DNA of 64,000 bases from Brevibacillus sedimenti (GTDB lineage Bacteria; Bacillota; Bacilli; Brevibacillales; Brevibacillaceae): contig NZ_CP064048.1 in the NCBI RefSeq assembly GCF_020923495.1, positions 149,501 through 213,500 on the forward strand, written 5' to 3'. A model generated the notes under the pieces. It did no database searches. It was not told the DNA's origin and worked only from the letters and a program-made list of their open reading frames with translations. Positions 34,821 to 45,063 of this stretch are shown piece by piece. The translations under genes and the position numbers were made by a program. The number at the start of each line of letters is the position of its first letter. Position 1 is the first letter of the stretch.

Positions 34821-35963
34821 TCAGACGGACAGCGCCTGCAGTCCTTCGATCAGGACCTTGGCGACTTCCGGACGGCTGAACTCCGGCGGCGGCGCTTCTC
34901 CGCGGGAGAGCATCTCCCGCACCTTGGTGCCGGACAACGCCACATGATGTTCTGCTCCGTGCGGGCAGGTCTTGCTGGAGGCCATGCTGCCGCAGGCACG
35001 GCAGTAGAAGCTGTTTTCAAAGAACAGCGGCGTAATGCCCAGTTCTTCCGGCGTGAAGTTCAGAAAGATGCGCTGCGCGTCGTACGTGCCGTAGTAATTC
35101 CCTACACCGGCATGATCCCGGCCGACGATAAAGTGGGTGCAGCCGTAGTTTTTTCGCACCATCGCGTGAAAGATCGCCTCGCGCGGTCCAGCGTACCGCA
35201 TTGCGGCGGGAAACACGGCGAGCTGCACGCGTTCAGGCGGATAGTAGTGGCGCAGCAGCACCTGGTAACTCTCCATGCGGACGACGGCAGGGATGTCATC
35301 CGCCTTTGTCTCGCCGACCAGCGGATGGAGGAGCAGGCCGTCGACGATTTCCAATGCCGACTTTTGGATGTACTCGTGCGCACGGTGAACGGGATTGCGC
35401 GTCTGGAAGCCGACCACGGTCTTCCAGCCCCGCTCGGCAAACCGCTTTCTGGTCTCGGCCGGGTCAAGGGTATGAGCGGCGAACACGCCTTTGTCAGGCC
35501 GTTTCACCAGTGTAATCGGACCGCCGAGATACACATTCGGACGCTCCAGCAGCTTTTTTACCCCCGGGTGTTTGATTTCGTCGGTGCCGTACACCTGACG
35601 GGCTTCCACCTGTTTGTCCGGACGGTAGATATCGCGCACTTCCAAGAGGCCGTATACGGTTCCTTGGTGCGACAGCCGCACGGAATCGCCGACCTTCAGT
35701 CCGGCCGCATCCTCTTCCGCAACGGGCAGCGTGACGGGAATGCTCCACACCAGCCCGTTGGCAAGCCGCATCCGCTCTACGACCGATTCATAATCCCCCC
35801 GCTCCATAAAGCCGGTGAGCGGGCTGTACGCCCCGATGGCTATCAACTCCAGGTCGGCCAGCGCAAACGCATCCAGTTCCACCTCGCGCACTGCCAGCGT
35901 GAGGTCTGCTTCCGGATTGAACCGGTTGATCAGTGTGCCGCCGTGTGGTTGGCTTGTTGTCAT
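34821..35963 (-). CDS. sat: Sulfate adenylyltransferase
   Basis: A 380-residue ATP sulfurylase of the single-chain Sat type, making APS from sulfate and ATP. Active-site blocks are [14 protein letters not shown] (about 190-203) and [13 protein letters not shown] (about 288-300). A cluster [15 protein letters not shown] plus nearby His is a zinc site seen in Bacillus Sat. No C-terminal kinase domain is fused; the separate cysC follows. It starts 6 bases after the cysH stop. Confidence 0.95.
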   Translation of the reverse strand: MTTSQPHGGTLINRFNPEADLTLAVREVELDAFALADLELIAIGAYSPLTGFMERGDYESVVERMRLANGLVWSIPVTLPVAEEDAAGLKVGDSVRLSHQGTVYGLLEVRDIYRPDKQVEARQVYGTDEIKHPGVKKLLERPNVYLGGPITLVKRPDKGVFAAHTLDPAETRKRFAERGWKTVVGFQTRNPVHRAHEYIQKSALEIVDGLLLHPLVGETKADDIPAVVRMESYQVLLRHYYPPERVQLAVFPAAMRYAGPREAIFHAMVRKNYGCTHFIVGRDHAGVGNYYGTYDAQRIFLNFTPEELGITPLFFENSFYCRACGSMASSKTCPHGAEHHVALSGTKVREMLSRGEAPPPEFSRPEVAKVLIEGLQALSV

Positions 35964-35969
35964 GGTTCT

Positions 35970-36713
35970 TCACTCCTTTGGATTCGATCGAGTTGCCGAA
36001 GCGGGCGCGACGTGCAGGCCGCATTCCGTCTTGCCCGTATTGGCCCAGCGGCCTGCACGCGCATCCTCGCCTTCCCGAACCGCGCGCGTACAGGGAGCGC
36101 ATCCGATGCTCGGGTATCCCTGGTCGTGCAGCGGATTGTACGGCAGGTCAAACGTGCGGATATACAGCCATACCTCCTCCCACGTCCAGTGAATCAGCGG
36201 ACACACCTTGAGCGAACGGAAGCGATCGTCACGGTTGATGTATTGGACGTGGGCCCGCGTCGGCGACTGTTCCCGCCGCAGACCGGACAACCAGGCGACC
36301 GCCCCCTCCAGCACTGACGCCAACGGCTCCACCTTGCGCAGGTGACAGCACTGGTCGGGCTGCCGCTCCCACAGCGCCTCCCCGTAAGCGGCCGCCTGTT
36401 CGGCCAAGGAAAGCGCCGGTTCCTTGATCGTGATCTTCAACGTTGGGAAGCGCTCCCGGACCCGTTTGATCAGGTCGTACGTTTCGGCAAAATGAAGATG
36501 GGTGTCGAGGAAAAAAACGGAAGCATCCGGCTTCACCTTGCTGATCAGGTCAAGCAGCACGATGCCTTCCGCGCCAAAGCTGCAGGCGTACACGAGGTCA
36601 TCGCCGAACGTGCCGTACGCCCACTTGATCACGTCCAGCGCGTCTTTGCCCTCCATCTCCCGGTTGACCTTGACGAGCTCGGCATCCGTCACCGATTCAT
36701 AATTCCAGTTCAT
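35970..36713 (-). CDS. cysH: APS/PAPS reductase (iron-sulfur type)
   Basis: A 247-residue phosphoadenylylsulfate/adenylylsulfate reductase producing sulfite. The [4Fe-4S] ligands are Cys122-Cys123 (DQCCHLRK) and Cys205/Cys208 (IGCAPC), marking the assimilatory APS reductase form. The catalytic cysteine is in TGKTECGLH (Cys231). The PP-loop region has ACSFGAEG (about 43-50). The start overlaps the end of the CobA-HemD gene by 17 bases, which implies coupled translation. Confidence 0.95.
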   Translation of the reverse strand: MNWNYESVTDAELVKVNREMEGKDALDVIKWAYGTFGDDLVYACSFGAEGIVLLDLISKVKPDASVFFLDTHLHFAETYDLIKRVRERFPTLKITIKEPALSLAEQAAAYGEALWERQPDQCCHLRKVEPLASVLEGAVAWLSGLRREQSPTRAHVQYINRDDRFRSLKVCPLIHWTWEEVWLYIRTFDLPYNPLHDQGYPSIGCAPCTRAVREGEDARAGRWANTGKTECGLHVAPASATRSNPKE

Positions 36714-38199
36714 ATGCCTCCTCCTTGTTCGTTGACCGAACTGCTCTCACGACGCACGCTGCTCCCCGCTCACATGACACTGCCTGCCTCCAGCCCATGG
36801 AACGGGCACGGGCAGCCGTCTCTTCACCGACACAGAGCAGCGGCTGATTCTGCCACTCTTCCCCGGCAAACTGCGCCAGCGCCTCCAGATGGTACGGATC
36901 ATCCGCAGCCAGCCAGTCAAATCGCCGGGCCCGCAGCAGCGGGGCAGCAGGATGGGTGTCGACCCATGACAGCCGGCCTGCGGAAGCCGTGCGCCAAACC
37001 ACCCCGTCGGCAGACGCAGCGATCCCGCTCGGTCCGCCGCTCAGGCACAGCCCCCGGTCTCCCTGGTCGAGCGGCAGGTTTTGGGAGACGGCGGCAAGCG
37101 GTTCGTCTGCGGCAAACAGCCGCTCTGCCGGCAACCCCCGGCTTTCGAGCGCCTGGGCAGTCCGCTCGCCGCGTGCAGCAATCCGAGCCTTGATCCGGCG
37201 AAGATCGATCCGCCGTTCGCGAAGCGTGCGAAAAAAGAAGTCCACCTGCCGCTCGTCGGCAAATACCAGCCACCGGCATGCCAGAAGCTCATCGGTCAGG
37301 CGTTCCGCGTCTGCATCAGCCTCCGCTGCCCGCGCTTCGACTGCCACCGGCAGGACGTCGGCCCCCAGCGATTCCAACTCCGCCAACAAACGGTCTTCCT
37401 GCTCCGGATCGCCGGCGGCCGCGGCCACCGTCAAGCCGAACAGCGGCTTTGTTTCGTACCACTCGAGTGTATCGCGCAGTCTGACCACCTCGCCGATGAC
37501 GATGATCGCCGGCGCGTGAAACTTCGCCTCCGCCGCCTGCCGATCGATGGTGGAGAGCGGACCGACCAGCGTCTGCTGCACGCTGAGCGTGCCCCAACGC
37601 ACCATTGCAACCGGCGTATCGGCCGGTTTGCCGTGCGCCAGCAGGCGCTCCCGGATGTGCGGCAAGTTTTTAACGCCCATGTAAATCACCAGCGTTTCCA
37701 TCGCGGCCAGCGCCGCCCAGTCCAACTCCCTGCCCGCGTTTTGCTCGCACTGATGGCCGGTGAGAAACGCTACTGCCGAGTTGTACTCCCGGTGCGTCAG
37801 CGGAATCCCCGCGTACAGCGGAGCTGCCACGCCCGAAGTGATGCCAGGCACGATCTCAAACGGAATCCCTGCCTGCCGGCACACTTCCGCCTCCTCGCCA
37901 ACCCGACCGAAAATGCTCGGATCGCCGCCTTTCAGCCTGACGACCAGGCTGCCCTGCTGCGCTTCCCGTACGAGCAGCCGGTTTATTTCCTCCTGGGGAA
38001 GCGAGTGACGATCCGCTTCCTTGCCGACGTAGATCAGCCGGACGTCTGGTTTGGCGTGGGCGAGCAGCAGCGGATTGGCCAGCCGGTCGTACACGACCAC
38101 ATCCGCCCGTTTGATCGCCTCCTTGCCTTTAATCGTGAGCAGCTTGGGATCACCCGGGCCAGCCCCCACAAACATGACGCTGCCTGTCTTTTTCATCAA
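36697..38199 (-). CDS. cobA-hemD: Uroporphyrinogen-III C-methyltransferase / uroporphyrinogen-III synthase fusion
   Basis: A 500-residue bifunctional protein. Residues 1-245 are the SAM uroporphyrinogen methyltransferase ([39 protein letters not shown]). About 255-490 form a diverged HemD-like synthase domain; its sequence is weakly conserved, so activity is less sure. It makes precorrin-2 for siroheme, the prosthetic group of the sulfite reductase in this operon. The dehydrogenase for sirohydrochlorin (CysG-B/Met8) is not in this window; the chelatase is the first gene of the operon. Confidence 0.9.
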   Translation of the reverse strand: MMKKTGSVMFVGAGPGDPKLLTIKGKEAIKRADVVVYDRLANPLLLAHAKPDVRLIYVGKEADRHSLPQEEINRLLVREAQQGSLVVRLKGGDPSIFGRVGEEAEVCRQAGIPFEIVPGITSGVAAPLYAGIPLTHREYNSAVAFLTGHQCEQNAGRELDWAALAAMETLVIYMGVKNLPHIRERLLAHGKPADTPVAMVRWGTLSVQQTLVGPLSTIDRQAAEAKFHAPAIIVIGEVVRLRDTLEWYETKPLFGLTVAAAAGDPEQEDRLLAELESLGADVLPVAVEARAAEADADAERLTDELLACRWLVFADERQVDFFFRTLRERRIDLRRIKARIAARGERTAQALESRGLPAERLFAADEPLAAVSQNLPLDQGDRGLCLSGGPSGIAASADGVVWRTASAGRLSWVDTHPAAPLLRARRFDWLAADDPYHLEALAQFAGEEWQNQPLLCVGEETAARARSMGWRQAVSCERGAACVVRAVRSTNKEEAYELEL

Positions 38200-38303
38200 C
38201 CGCCCTCCTAGCTGTACCCGTTCCTTGTCTGACGCGGCAAGGCGCGCCGCTGATCACTGCTCCCTCAAAACGCGGCGGGCCGCAACCGCCGCGCCTTTGC
38301 CTG

Positions 38304-38537
38304 TCAAAACTGCGCCGTTTCAATCACATAGCCCACGCCCTGCCGCCCCAACGGCTTTTTTTCCACCAGGCTGAGCTGTTTGATCTGCGGCGGCGCCACC
38401 GTGTGCCGGAGAATGTTGTTCTCCGCTGCGCTAAACGCCCGTTCGTCCGACTGTGCGACAACCACGATCGTCAACAGCCGGTCCGCCAGCTCCGCTTCCA
38501 ATTTGTACAAAAACGTTTCCGCTTGCTCTTCCGCCAT
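38304..38537 (-). CDS. Small conserved-looking protein (DUF3906-like)
   Basis: A 77-residue protein with beta-alpha-beta-like alternation: LADRLLTIVVVAQSDERAFS, then a helix, then KKPLGRQGVGYVIETAQF at the end. It resembles from memory the small DUF3906 proteins found beside siroheme and sulfite-reductase genes in Bacillales, but I cannot confirm this. It lies between the sulfite reductase and cobA-hemD on the same strand, so a role in siroheme or sulfite reduction is an inference from position. Confidence 0.6.
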   Translation of the reverse strand: MAEEQAETFLYKLEAELADRLLTIVVVAQSDERAFSAAENNILRHTVAPPQIKQLSLVEKKPLGRQGVGYVIETAQF

Positions 38538-38559
38538 CTCGTCTCCTCCTCGGCACCGC

Positions 38560-40176
38560 TTACGCTGTCTGCAAAATCTCGTCCACCTGCCGCTGAATCG
38601 CCTCGATGCCGACGCGTTCCACGTAACGCCAGTACGGCTCCCCTTCCAGCCGCTCGTTCTTGTAGGCGGTGATGAGCTGTGCCAGGAACGGTCCCAGTTT
38701 GTCGGCGGTAATGCGCGCCTTCAGCTTTTGGTTAAAACGGGGGTCCTCCAGCGTGCCGCCGACGTGGACGTCAAAGGCGTCAACCATGCCCTCCGGCGTT
38801 TTCACCAATGCCCCTTGCAGACCGATGTCGGCGATCTGCCGCTGGCCGCACGAGTTGGGACACCCCACCATGTGGATGCGCAGCGGTGTATCCAGCGGCA
38901 CGGTCGCATCCAGGTACTCCGCCAGCGCCCGCATCCGTTCCTTGGTCTCCACGATCGCCAGGTTGCAGTATTCGATCCCCGTGCAGGAGACGGCATACCC
39001 GACAAACGTGTTGGGCTCCAGCTTGAACCGGTTGACCACGATCGGCTCAGCCCGGAACGCCTCCACTTTTTCCGCCGGAATGTTGCGGATCAGCACGTTT
39101 TGCGTGTTGCAGGTGCCAATCGTTCCGTCGCCGTACTCGTCCGCCAGCCGGGCCAGTTCCAGCAGTTCATCCGCGTTCATGCGGCCGATGGGCACCGACA
39201 GCCCAGCGTAGTAAAAGCCTTTCTGCCGCTGCTCGTGAATGCCGTAAAAGTAACCGGCGTTCCAGCCCTTCAGCAGGTCTTCTCCTCTCGTCTCCAGTTC
39301 GCCGGTCAGCTTCAGCAGCTCTTCCTTGAACCGCTCCGCTCCCCAGTCGGCGACCAGGAACTTGAGCCGGGCATGGGTCCGTTTGTACCGGTAACCGTAG
39401 TCGCGGAACAGCGTGGTGACGCCGGCCGCCACCTTGACCACCTCTTCCGGGCGGACGAAGACATCCAACTGCTGCGCCAGGTACGGTTTGGCCGACAGGC
39501 CGCCGCCGACCCAGACGTGGAAGCCGATCACCTCTTCTCCACCGATCGTCTTTTTCGCCGGGGTAAACGCCAGGTCGTTGATTTGCGCGTGAGCCGCATT
39601 GTACACGTTGGCCGAGATCGACATCTTGTACTTGCGCGGCAGGTTGGAAAAATCCCGATTGAGCAAAAAGAATTGCTCCAATTCTTTGACGATCGGACGC
39701 GTGTCAATCACTTCATGCGGATCGATGCCGGCGAGCGGGTTGCCCATGATCGTCCGCGGACAGTCGCCGCACGCTTCAAACGAGGAAAGACCAACGGCGC
39801 CCAGCCGTTCGAAGATGTCGGCGAGCGACTCCACCGTCAGCCAGTGAAATTGAATGGCCTGCCGCGTCGTCACATCTACGAGATCGCGGCCGTAATCGCG
39901 GGCGATGCCGGCCAGCACACGGGCCTGTTCACTGGTCAAAATCCCGCCGGGAATGCGCACCCGCATCATGAAATAGCCTTCTTTGGGCCGTTGTTGGTAG
40001 ACGCCCGCCCACTTGAACCGGTCGAAATCGGATGCTTCGATGGAGTCGTACCCCTGCTTGGAATAGGTGTTGATAATTGTCTCGATCACGTCCAACCCGT
40101 CTTTTTCCAGCTTGGTCAGCTCCACTTTGTTCAGATTGGGATCATCCGCCCATTTCCATTTACGTTGCTTGGCCAT
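38560..40176 (-). CDS. Ferredoxin-type sulfite (or nitrite) reductase
   Basis: A 538-residue siroheme/[4Fe-4S] reductase of the NirA/Sir family, making sulfide from sulfite in this setting. The ferredoxin-like halves and two siroheme domains are visible: CGDCPRTIMGNPLAG (about 135-149), and cluster ligands in SCTGIEYCNLA (about 391-401) and VGCPNSCGQRQ (about 435-445). Nitrite reductase shares the motifs; the sat-cysC-cysH neighbours decide for sulfite. The ATG at 40176 has AAAGGAG upstream; an in-frame TTG at 40182 is also possible. It overlaps the end of the upstream chelatase gene by 17 bases. Confidence 0.92.
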   Translation of the reverse strand: MAKQRKWKWADDPNLNKVELTKLEKDGLDVIETIINTYSKQGYDSIEASDFDRFKWAGVYQQRPKEGYFMMRVRIPGGILTSEQARVLAGIARDYGRDLVDVTTRQAIQFHWLTVESLADIFERLGAVGLSSFEACGDCPRTIMGNPLAGIDPHEVIDTRPIVKELEQFFLLNRDFSNLPRKYKMSISANVYNAAHAQINDLAFTPAKKTIGGEEVIGFHVWVGGGLSAKPYLAQQLDVFVRPEEVVKVAAGVTTLFRDYGYRYKRTHARLKFLVADWGAERFKEELLKLTGELETRGEDLLKGWNAGYFYGIHEQRQKGFYYAGLSVPIGRMNADELLELARLADEYGDGTIGTCNTQNVLIRNIPAEKVEAFRAEPIVVNRFKLEPNTFVGYAVSCTGIEYCNLAIVETKERMRALAEYLDATVPLDTPLRIHMVGCPNSCGQRQIADIGLQGALVKTPEGMVDAFDVHVGGTLEDPRFNQKLKARITADKLGPFLAQLITAYKNERLEGEPYWRYVERVGIEAIQRQVDEILQTA

Positions 40177-40951
40177 CGCCAATCACGCTCCTTTGCGTTT
40201 GATAGTCCAACAAAAACGCCGTCTTTGCCGACTGTACGATCCATTCGCCAATCAGCGGGTGAGGCAGATACGCGCTGCCGTCGTACCGGTAGGACACCCC
40301 TGCCAGCCGCTCCGGCAGAGCACGGCCGGTAAAATACCCCTGGCTGACAAACAGCGGCAGCACGACCAGCTCCCCGCAGGATGCAAGCTGCCGGGCGCGG
40401 GTCGCGACCGTATCCGGCCGCAGCGTGGCATAGCCCGCGGCAGAGAAGTAAAAGCGGTTTTGCAGGCGGAACGTCAAGCGGTGCAAAAGGCGCTCCCAGC
40501 GTTCCCGATACCCTGGCAGGTCGCTACCGTGTCCGACGAGCAGGAGCGCTTCGCGGTGAGGATCGACGGACAGAGCCCGCAGCCGCTCGCAGACGATCTG
40601 CTCCACCAGCGGATGGTCCTCCAGCGGCTGACACCAGAGAAACCGAGCCCGCGTGGCGACAGGCTTGACGTTTGGCGTTATGGCATCCGGCTCCAGCCCG
40701 AGCATCCCCCTGATTTCGCTGACGTGGGTGCTCCCGGCGGTGACAAACAGCGGCACGGCGGCGATCGTTTCCACCCCTGCCCGCTCCAGACGCTCTACCT
40801 CATCGGCAATGCCACGCCCCTCCACCCCGTCCAAGTAGGCGACTCGAATCAACATCTGGCGGCAGTAGGGACGGACCGCTTCTTCCACCCGTTCCATCCA
40901 ATGAGGGTCGGGCGAGCCGTGGGCGATGACCAGCACGGCCGCATCGGTCAT
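40160..40951 (-). CDS. sirB: Sirohydrochlorin ferrochelatase (SirB/CbiX)
   Basis: A 263-residue chelatase inserting Fe into sirohydrochlorin. Both CbiX halves are present: VLVIAHGSPDPHW (His about 10) with FVTAGSTHVSEI, and LLVGHGSDLPGY with LFVSQGYFTGRAL. It is the first gene of the sulfate assimilation operon. ATG 40951 is preceded by AAAGGGGG. The last 17 bases overlap the sulfite reductase start. Confidence 0.92.
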   Translation of the reverse strand: MTDAAVLVIAHGSPDPHWMERVEEAVRPYCRQMLIRVAYLDGVEGRGIADEVERLERAGVETIAAVPLFVTAGSTHVSEIRGMLGLEPDAITPNVKPVATRARFLWCQPLEDHPLVEQIVCERLRALSVDPHREALLLVGHGSDLPGYRERWERLLHRLTFRLQNRFYFSAAGYATLRPDTVATRARQLASCGELVVLPLFVSQGYFTGRALPERLAGVSYRYDGSAYLPHPLIGEWIVQSAKTAFLLDYQTQRSVIGDGQAT

Positions 40952-40976
40952 GCAAATCCCCCTTTCTCAATGATGT

Positions 40977-41013
40977 ATAATTCCTATATAGTTACTTGGA
41001 ATTATAGTGTCAT
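40977..41013 (-). promoter_or_regulatory. cys operon promoter with overlapping inverted repeat
   Basis: On the minus strand ATGACA (41008-41013), a 17-base spacer and TATATA (40985-40990) form a near-consensus sigma-A promoter. A perfect inverted repeat ATAATTCC (40977-40984) / GGAATTAT (40998-41005), 13 bases apart, overlaps the -10 box and the spacer. It is a good repressor site; a CymR (Rrf2-type) cysteine repressor is the natural candidate but this is inferred. Confidence 0.7.
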
Positions 41014-41030
41014 TCGTTCCGGCCGTCAAC

Positions 41031-41055
41031 AAAAAAAGACCGGGCATGCATGGCC
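41031..41055 (-). terminator. Possible terminator downstream of the CysQ/SuhB-like gene
   Basis: GGGC-CATGCAT-GCCC, followed on the minus strand by GGTCTTTTTTT. The stem is short. The rest of 41056-41224 shows no gene. Confidence 0.4.
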
Positions 41056-41224
41056 CAACGCGAACGGCACCGCATGCTTTGTTCGCAGAAGCCTATACAC
41101 ACACGGCGTTTTGTCACAACCATTCAACACTTTACCGGCCGGCAGCCGATTCCCGATCGTCTCCATGAATCCGCCGCCCTGTTCAGCTTTTTCTTTTGCG
41201 CACCTAGTAGCTGATCAGCGCCGC

Positions 41225-42001
41225 CTATCCGCCAATCAAACCGCATATCCGCTCGTGAATCCGGCCGTTGCTGGCCACCAGCGATGGGAAATGATCAGCG
41301 CTGAACGACGCGTGCCGGTACGGGTTCCCTTCCCAATCGGTTATGATCGCCCCCGCCTCTTGGGCAATCAGGATGCCGGCGGCCACATCCATGATGCCGG
41401 AGCGCTGCATGACGATGTAGTCCAGCCATCCGTTTGCCAGGAGACACCAGTCCAGGGCGGGAGCGATGTTGCGCATCAGCCGCTTGGTGTTCAGCGCGAA
41501 CGGACGGGTAAACGCCCACTCTTCCTCCTTGGTCACCGTGTTGCGGCCGCGAATGTACGTGCCGACCGCTCTCGTCAAATCGTCCCGCTCGTTGACGGCG
41601 AGTCGTCTGCCGTTTAAAAACGCCCCGTTGCCCTTTTCCGCCCAAAACATCTGGCCGGCCACCGGGTTGTACACCACTCCCAGCACGACTTCGCCCCTGT
41701 GCTGCAGGGCGATCGAGACGGAGAAGTAGGGAAAGCCGATAAAGTAATTGTTGGTGCCGTCCAGCGGGTCGACGATCCAGAGGTATTCCTCGTCGCCCTC
41801 CACCATGCCGATCTCTTCGGAATAGATCGCATGTCCGGGAAGATGACGGCGCAGCACCTCGATGATGCGCCGTTCGCTCTCCTTGTCTTCCGGCAGCTTG
41901 ACGTCGTTGTGCAGTTCCTCATCGGGCACGAGACGCTCCAAAAACCGCTCCTGCAAATACGCGCCCGCCTGGCTTGCGGCTTCCTTGGCAATGTCCAGCA
42001 T
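41225..42001 (-). CDS. Inositol monophosphatase family protein (SuhB/CysQ-like)
   Basis: A 258-residue Mg-dependent, lithium-sensitive type phosphatase. Metal-ligand motifs are YSEEIGMVEG (about 59-68), WIVDPLDGTNNY (about 74-85) and the C-terminal SGIMDVAAG (about 196-204). The family cleaves inositol phosphates, fructose-1,6-bisphosphate or 3'-phosphoadenosine 5'-phosphate. Lying just upstream of a sulfate operon with CysC, a PAP phosphatase role is plausible, though transcription is separate. ATG 42001 has GATGGAG upstream. Confidence 0.88.
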   Translation of the reverse strand: MLDIAKEAASQAGAYLQERFLERLVPDEELHNDVKLPEDKESERRIIEVLRRHLPGHAIYSEEIGMVEGDEEYLWIVDPLDGTNNYFIGFPYFSVSIALQHRGEVVLGVVYNPVAGQMFWAEKGNGAFLNGRRLAVNERDDLTRAVGTYIRGRNTVTKEEEWAFTRPFALNTKRLMRNIAPALDWCLLANGWLDYIVMQRSGIMDVAAGILIAQEAGAIITDWEGNPYRHASFSADHFPSLVASNGRIHERICGLIGG

Positions 42002-42205
42002 GATGCTCCATCTCCTTTTCTCTGTCCTCATCCATGGTTTTCCCTTGCGCTTCTCCCGGTTTTTTTCCTATGATTAAGAGACACCCGTTTTCGAGGCCCC
42101 AACAGCCGCTTGGCGGTCGCCTTTGCGCCCGCGCAAGCCAATATCGGGCGGAATCCCGTTCCCTGCTTACAAGACGGGTCCTTCTGCCGCAGGAGGGGAA
42201 ACCAC

Positions 42206-42583
42206 ATGAACAACGATTTTATTCGTCTGAAAAATCTGGAAGGCGAACTGAAGCTGACCCAGATGAACAAAAACCTGGGCTGCTCCGTCACCAGCAAAGA
42301 ACTGGTATTTCAAAAGCCGCACATGACCTACCACCTGTTTTTGCATGACATCGTCAGCATGGTGCCGGTAAAGCTGGACAGCTCACCGATCTCCTTTCGT
42401 CGCCAAAACGAAGTCATTCAATCCGCGTTTGGCTCCGATTACTACAAGCTGTCCGTAAAGTGGGCCCGCATCGTCACCCGCTCGGGCGTCGTCGAACGGG
42501 AAAACATGGAGTTCATCGTCCCGCTCTCTGCCAAAATGCTGTCGTACATCGCCCAATACAGCGGGCTCGTGGCGATCACGTAA
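42206..42583 (+). CDS. Hypothetical protein
   Basis: A 125-residue soluble protein I do not recognise. It contains KNLEGELKLTQMNKNLG, a basic middle and a hydrophobic C-terminus (SYIAQYSGLVAIT), with no signal peptide. ATG 42206 has an excellent AGGAGGGG site 7-8 bases upstream. It stands alone between the phosphatase and thioesterase genes. Confidence 0.7.
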   Translation: MNNDFIRLKNLEGELKLTQMNKNLGCSVTSKELVFQKPHMTYHLFLHDIVSMVPVKLDSSPISFRRQNEVIQSAFGSDYYKLSVKWARIVTRSGVVERENMEFIVPLSAKMLSYIAQYSGLVAIT

Positions 42584-42659
42584 CGTAAAACACCTCTATG
42601 CCGCCCCGGCGTGCCCAGGGATGCTTCGTTTTTCGCGGCCCGCTTTCGCCTGCATGTCC

Positions 42660-43130
42660 CTACCGTTTCAGGACGATGAACGTGCCGGTGCCGTGAGCGA
42701 TCAGCCGGTCCTGTTCGTCGTACACGCTGCCCTGCATCACGACCAGCGTCTGCCCGCGATGCAGAAAACTGGCTTCCGCACGCAGCCGCTGCCCTTTGCC
42801 CGGACGCAGGTAGTTGGTCTTCAGTTCGGTCGTCACCGCGTACCGGTCGGGGGGCAGGCTGCGGTTGATCAGGGAACCCATCGCCGAGTCAATCAGCGTC
42901 GCCAGGATGCCGCCGTGAACGACGCCCAGCGAGTTGTGCATGAACGGCGTCAGCGGCACATCAAAACGGTACGTGTTTGCATCGACAAATTCGCCCTTCA
43001 AGCCGAGAAATCCGGACAGAAAGGCGCTGTTCCGCTCCCGCCGCTGCCGGATGGCCTGCAGGGCCAGTTCCAGTATCTGCCGCTCCTCGTCACTCCCTTC
43101 TTCCCAGATCGCTTTCCACTCTTCGTTCAT
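42660..43130 (-). CDS. PaaI-type hotdog thioesterase
   Basis: A 156-residue single-hotdog acyl-CoA thioesterase. The family block is NSLGVVHGGILATLIDSAMG (about 66-85), with the catalytic acidic residue in ATLID, followed by TELKTNYLRPGKG. The N-terminal extension of about 35 residues is Glu-rich and helical. The substrate is unknown. It converges with the hypothetical gene 42206 and diverges from ilvD. Confidence 0.9.
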   Translation of the reverse strand: MNEEWKAIWEEGSDEERQILELALQAIRQRRERNSAFLSGFLGLKGEFVDANTYRFDVPLTPFMHNSLGVVHGGILATLIDSAMGSLINRSLPPDRYAVTTELKTNYLRPGKGQRLRAEASFLHRGQTLVVMQGSVYDEQDRLIAHGTGTFIVLKR

Positions 43131-43334
43131 CTCTGTTCACTCCACGCAAAAATAGCATTCACTTCCTTATTCTAAAACAACGCCGACGCGATTTCACGTT
43201 CCGCTTTTTCACCCGCGCTGAGCAGCCGTCTTTCTGAGCGAATGTTCAGACTCTTACGGTTGTTTGTACTTGTGAAAAAGTGATAAGATAGTTCAAAACA
43301 CGGCAGGTTTTTGACTGGAAAGGAGTTTTTCTTA

Positions 43335-45011
43335 GTGGTCAAACGTAGAAGCGACATGATCAAGAAAGGCTTTGACCGCGCCCCCCACCGCAGTCTGCTG
43401 CGCGCGGCCGGAGTAAAAGAAGAGGATTTTGACAAACCGTTTATCGCCATCTGCAACTCGTACATCGACATCATTCCCGGCCATGTGCACCTGCAGGAGT
43501 TTGGCCAGCTCGTCAAGGAAGCCGTGCGGGAGGCGGGCGGCGTACCGTTTGAATTCAACACGATCGGCGTGGACGACGGCATCGCCATGGGACACATTGG
43601 CATGCGGTACTCCCTGCCCAGCCGGGAAATTATCGCCGACAGCCTGGAGACGGTCGTCTCCGCTCACTGGTTTGACGGCATGATCTGCATTCCCAACTGC
43701 GACAAGATCACACCCGGCATGATGATGGGCGCGCTGCGGGTCAACATTCCCACCATTTTTGTCACCGGCGGCCCGATGAGAGCAGGTAAAACCAGCGATG
43801 GCCGCTCCATCTCGCTCTCGTCCGTCTTTGAAGGCGTCGGCGCCTACCAGGCCGGCCTGATCGACGACAAGCAGCTGGAAGAACTGGAGCAGTACGGCTG
43901 TCCGTCCTGCGGCTCCTGTTCCGGGATGTTTACGGCCAACTCGATGAACTGTCTGGCGGAAGTCCTGGGCCTCGCGCTCCCCGGAAACGGCACGATTCTC
44001 GCCGTCTCGCCGGAGCGCCGGGAACTGGTCAAAGCGTCAGCGAAAAAGCTGATGGAGCTGATCGAACGCGACATCAAACCGCGCGACATCGTCACGCTGG
44101 AAGCGATCGACGACGCGTTCGCGCTGGACATGGCGATGGGCGGCTCCACCAACACGGTGCTGCACACGCTCGCCATCGCGCAGGAAGCGGGCATCGAGTA
44201 CCCGATCGAGCGCATCAACGAAGTGGCCAAACGCGTCCCGCACCTGTGCAAGCTGGCCCCCGCTTCCGACTACCACATCGAGGACTGCCACAACGCGGGC
44301 GGCGTATCGGCCATCCTGAAGGAAATCGCCAAAAAGCCCGGGACGCTGCACCTGGAGCGCATCACCGTCACCGGCAAGACACTGGGGGAAAACATCGCCG
44401 AGGCGGAGATCAAGGACGACAAGGTCATCCGCCGTTTGGACAACCCGTACAGCGAGTCGGGCGGCCTCTCCGTCCTGTTCGGCAATTTGGCGCCGCAGGG
44501 CGCAATCATCAAGACGGGCGGCGTGGACCCGTCGATCAAGCGGCACGAGGGACCGGCCATTTGTTTCGACTCGCAGGATGAAGCGTTGGCCGGCATCGCG
44601 GGCGGCAAGATCAAGCCGGGCCACGTGGTCGTCATCCGCTACGAAGGCCCCAAGGGCGGCCCCGGCATGCCTGAAATGCTGGCGCCGACCTCCCAGATCG
44701 TCGGCATGGGGCTGGGCAAAGAAGTGGCCCTCATCACCGACGGCCGATTCTCCGGCGCCTCCCGCGGCATCAGCATCGGCCACGTCTCGCCGGAAGCGGC
44801 GGAAGGCGGACCGCTCGCCTTCGTCCAGGACGGGGACATCATCAGCATCGACCTGGAGGAGCGCTCCATCCACCTGCATGTCTCTCCCGAGGAACTGGAG
44901 CGCCGCCGAGCCAACTGGAACGGCTTCGAGCCAAAGGTAAAAACCGGCTACCTGGCCCGCTACTCCAAGCTGGTGACCAACGCCAGCCAGGGCGGCGTGC
45001 TGAAAATCTGA
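43335..45011 (+). CDS. ilvD: Dihydroxy-acid dehydratase
   Basis: A 558-residue Fe-S enzyme of branched-chain amino acid and pantothenate synthesis, dehydrating 2,3-dihydroxy-isovalerate to 2-oxoisovalerate. The cluster cysteines are in [22 protein letters not shown] and [40 protein letters not shown] lies near the C-terminus. GTG 43335 has AAAGGAG 9 bases upstream; the frame to 43311 has none. It is monocistronic, with no T-box leader seen in the short upstream region. Confidence 0.96.
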   Translation: MVKRRSDMIKKGFDRAPHRSLLRAAGVKEEDFDKPFIAICNSYIDIIPGHVHLQEFGQLVKEAVREAGGVPFEFNTIGVDDGIAMGHIGMRYSLPSREIIADSLETVVSAHWFDGMICIPNCDKITPGMMMGALRVNIPTIFVTGGPMRAGKTSDGRSISLSSVFEGVGAYQAGLIDDKQLEELEQYGCPSCGSCSGMFTANSMNCLAEVLGLALPGNGTILAVSPERRELVKASAKKLMELIERDIKPRDIVTLEAIDDAFALDMAMGGSTNTVLHTLAIAQEAGIEYPIERINEVAKRVPHLCKLAPASDYHIEDCHNAGGVSAILKEIAKKPGTLHLERITVTGKTLGENIAEAEIKDDKVIRRLDNPYSESGGLSVLFGNLAPQGAIIKTGGVDPSIKRHEGPAICFDSQDEALAGIAGGKIKPGHVVVIRYEGPKGGPGMPEMLAPTSQIVGMGLGKEVALITDGRFSGASRGISIGHVSPEAAEGGPLAFVQDGDIISIDLEERSIHLHVSPEELERRRANWNGFEPKVKTGYLARYSKLVTNASQGGVLKI

Positions 45012-45029
45012 TTTCGGTCCAAAACAACA

Positions 45030-45060
45030 CGGGCACCTCACAAAGAGGTGCCCGTACGTT
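45030..45060. terminator. ilvD terminator
   Basis: CGGGCACCTC (45030-45039) pairs with GAGGTGCCCG (45045-45054), followed by TACGTTT. It may also serve the converging menC-like gene. Confidence 0.8.
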
Positions 45061-45063
45061 TGA

